NCBI GenBank assembly: GCA_016707705.1
Contig: JADJHD010000011.1
Span: 1-64,000, forward strand
Reading direction: 5' to 3'
Origin: Bacteroidales bacterium
GTDB lineage: Bacteria > Bacteroidota > Bacteroidia > Bacteroidales > UBA4417
Length of the DNA: 64,000 nt
The position numbers were made by a program, and so were the translations under genes. The notes beneath the pieces were generated by a model. It was not told the DNA's origin. It was given only the letters and a program-made list of their open reading frames with translations, and ran no database searches. Below, in pieces: positions 62,258 to 64,000 of this stretch. Each line of letters begins with the position of its first letter. Position 1 is the first letter of the stretch.

Positions 62258-63118
62258 ATGGACAGTAACAGTAAGACGGGGAATTCCAAAGGCAATTTCA
62301 TTGATCTTGAGAGAGTGATCTCTGCCAAAAATCCTGGCCTGGTTAAGGTTTTACCCGGATTTGTGCTCAGCTATATCAAGCGAATTATCCATCAGGATGA
62401 AATCAACAAGATGATCCGGGAAAATGGACATCTTTATGGTTTTGAGTTTCTCGATGTTATTCTGTCGGAGCTTGGTGCCCGAATCCATATTTCCGGTCTG
62501 GAGAACCTTTCCAGGGAAGGGAGATGGACCGTCGCATCAAATCATCCGCTTGGCGGACTGGATGGGATGGCACTCATGTGGGCAATTGGTAAGGTCAGAA
62601 AAGATATTGTTTTTCCGGTGAATGATCTGCTGATGAATCTTGACAACCTCAGGGAGCTGTTTATTCCAATAAACAAACATGGAAGTAATGCTGGAAATGT
62701 AAGAATCATTGATGATACCTATGCTTCCGATAAAGCCATACTGTATTTCCCGGCAGGACTCTGCTCCAGAAAATCTAAGAATGGGATTTGTGATCTTGAA
62801 TGGAAGAAGAGTTTTATTACCAAGACAAAACAGCACAAAAGGGATATCATCCCAGCCTTCATTGATGGCAGGAACTCCAACTGGTTTTATAACCTGGCAC
62901 GATTCAGGGGTGCCTTAGGAATGAAAACGAATATTGAAATGCTCTACCTGATGGATGAAATGTTTAAGCAGAAAAACAAGGATATCAATATCACCTTTGG
63001 TAAGCCAATATCTTTTGAGACCTTTGATAAACGCTATAATGATCTGGCCTGGGCTCAGAAGCTGAAAGATCATGTGTACAAACTTAATAATGAGCCACTA
63101 CTACAGTTTACAGTTTAA
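62258..63118 (+). CDS. PlsC-like O-acyltransferase, probable GlsA (glycine lipid synthesis)
   Basis: The 286-residue protein has a 1-acylglycerol-phosphate acyltransferase-type domain: ASNHPLGGLDGMALMW (H96, D102), FIPINKHGSNAGN near residues 135-147, FPAGLCSRK and IIPAFIDGRNSNW. The usual HX4D is here H-X5-D, as is typical of the branch related to GlsA of Bacteroides, which O-acylates N-acyl-glycine. The N-acyltransferase gene that follows supports this pairing. Peripheral membrane protein on the cytoplasmic side. A role in plain glycerophospholipid synthesis remains an alternative. Confidence 0.75.
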   Translation: MDSNSKTGNSKGNFIDLERVISAKNPGLVKVLPGFVLSYIKRIIHQDEINKMIRENGHLYGFEFLDVILSELGARIHISGLENLSREGRWTVASNHPLGGLDGMALMWAIGKVRKDIVFPVNDLLMNLDNLRELFIPINKHGSNAGNVRIIDDTYASDKAILYFPAGLCSRKSKNGICDLEWKKSFITKTKQHKRDIIPAFIDGRNSNWFYNLARFRGALGMKTNIEMLYLMDEMFKQKNKDINITFGKPISFETFDKRYNDLAWAQKLKDHVYKLNNEPLLQFTV

Positions 63119-63141
63119 ATATAAGTGAAGAGGGATTGAAA

Positions 63142-64000
63142 ATGAAAGAAGTAATACCACCGGTCGATAAGAAACTTTTGCAGGAAGAACTCACTGCCGA
63201 AAAATTCGTAAAAACTACCAACACCGGGAATAACGAAATTTACATTGTAGATTGGAAATCTGCTCCTAATATTACCACTGAAATTGGCAGACTGAGGGAG
63301 ATTACCTTTCGTGATGCAGGAGGTGGAACCGGTAAAGATTGCGATCTGGATGAATTTGATACTGATGAATCCATCTCCTTTAAGCAGCTTCTGGTATGGA
63401 ATCCCCGTGAACTGGAGATTATCGGAGGCTATCGCTTTATACATGGCAAGGATCTTAAAATCAAAGCTGATGGCCAGGTTGAAACACCTACCTCCGAGCT
63501 GTTTACGATGTCGGATCAATTCGTGAAGGATTATCTGCCTACTACCATAGAATTGGGGCGCTCCTTTGTTCAGCCCGCTTACCAGCCAACCGTTGACCTT
63601 CGCAAGGGGATGTACGCCCTCGATAATATCTGGAACGGACTGGGAGCAATTGTAGTCCAGAACCCTGATGTCAGGTACTTTTTCGGAAAAATTACAATGT
63701 ATCCTCAGTTTACTACTAAAGCCAGGGATATGATCCTTTTCTTTATGAACAAGTACTTTATCGACAAGGCAAAACTTGTTTTCCCCAAAGTGCCGCTGCT
63801 CATCGAAACTCCTGCCGAAGAACTGGATGCATACTTCATCGGCGGTTCTTTTGAAAAGGATTATCGTCTGCTGGTGCAGGGAGTGAGAAGCTTTAAGGAA
63901 AATATCCCTCCTCTTGTAAATGCTTACATGAACCTTTCGTCAACCATGCTTTGCTTCGGGACTTCACTCAACCACCATTTTGGGGATGTGGAGGAAACCG
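63142..64000 (+). CDS. GNAT-family N-acyltransferase, probable GlsB, partial
   Basis: The frame from ATG 63142 (MKEVIPPVDKKLLQEE) is open to the window end, 286 codons without a stop. Blocks such as IGRLREITFRDAGGGTGKDCDLDEFD, LLVWNPRELEIIGGYRF and YLPTTIELGRSFVQPAYQ match the hemolysin-like acyl-ACP N-acyltransferases (OlsB/GlsB type) that make N-acylated amino acids. In Bacteroides, GlsB acylates glycine and GlsA then adds a second fatty acid. The gene begins 23 bases after the PlsC-like gene. The C-terminal part lies outside the window. Confidence 0.75.
   Translation, partial: MKEVIPPVDKKLLQEELTAEKFVKTTNTGNNEIYIVDWKSAPNITTEIGRLREITFRDAGGGTGKDCDLDEFDTDESISFKQLLVWNPRELEIIGGYRFIHGKDLKIKADGQVETPTSELFTMSDQFVKDYLPTTIELGRSFVQPAYQPTVDLRKGMYALDNIWNGLGAIVVQNPDVRYFFGKITMYPQFTTKARDMILFFMNKYFIDKAKLVFPKVPLLIETPAEELDAYFIGGSFEKDYRLLVQGVRSFKENIPPLVNAYMNLSSTMLCFGTSLNHHFGDVEET

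Overview
The window looks like a chromosomal segment of a member of the Bacteroidota, probably a Bacteroidales-like lineage. The evidence is: T9SS type A C-terminal sorting domains, lipoproteins with SSCKK lipoboxes, GldA, a DUF5686-type outer-membrane protein, RprXY-like two-component genes, a glycine-lipid gene pair, and recurring TAnnTTTG -7 promoter elements. No rRNA, tRNA or CRISPR array was seen. Everything here was read by eye; no database search was run.

Layout. 0.2-2.5 kb: two tandem paralogous lipoproteins separated by a degenerate short-unit repeat. 2.6-4.1 kb: three minus-strand genes of accessory character, including a probable ADP-ribosyltransferase-fold protein (H-Y motif) translationally coupled to a 57-residue protein. 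A 13-bp inverted repeat and a GC-rich hairpin (attC-like) lie at the edges of this pair. 4.2-18.9 kb: mostly housekeeping genes (TPR metallopeptidase, acyl-CoA ligase, NAD(P)-binding protein, GH3-like ligase, deoxynucleoside kinase, priA, THUMP methyltransferase with a scrambled repetitive tail, thioesterase, OsmC, histidine kinase and response regulator).

18.9-25.9 kb is an accessory island. It holds a tandemly duplicated composite repeat (a 16-bp palindrome plus CACATCYY arrays). An intact IS4-family element with a 10-bp target duplication and a decayed IS110 transposase that splits one palindrome have both invaded it. A MazG-like pyrophosphohydrolase, an MntA-HepT toxin-antitoxin pair, two secreted or membrane proteins of unknown function, and a HigBA locus with broken toxin and intact antitoxin follow.

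26-42.5 kb: DUF5686 protein, Rh-type ammonium channel, urocanate hydratase, three T9SS-sorted proteins (two sharing a repeated domain I do not recognise), metK, gldA, and a four-gene membrane-protein operon with a winged-helix regulator. 42.8-45.7 kb: rplM-rpsI-rpsB-tsf. 45.7-62 kb: a complete minus-strand dcw cluster read mraZ-rsmH-ftsL-ftsI-murE-mraY-murD-ftsW-murG-murC-ftsQ-ftsA-ftsZ followed by a yqeY-like gene. A probable three-repeat MraZ operator precedes it. 62.2-64 kb: a PlsC-like O-acyltransferase and the start of a GNAT-type N-acyltransferase, which together look like the glsA/glsB pair for glycine lipids; the second runs off the window.

The best candidates for undescribed biology are the coupled small protein/ADP-ribosyltransferase module with its flanking inverted repeat, the duplicated palindrome-CACATCYY-palindrome element and its relationship with the IS110 relic, and the Cys-pair domain repeated in the T9SS proteins.
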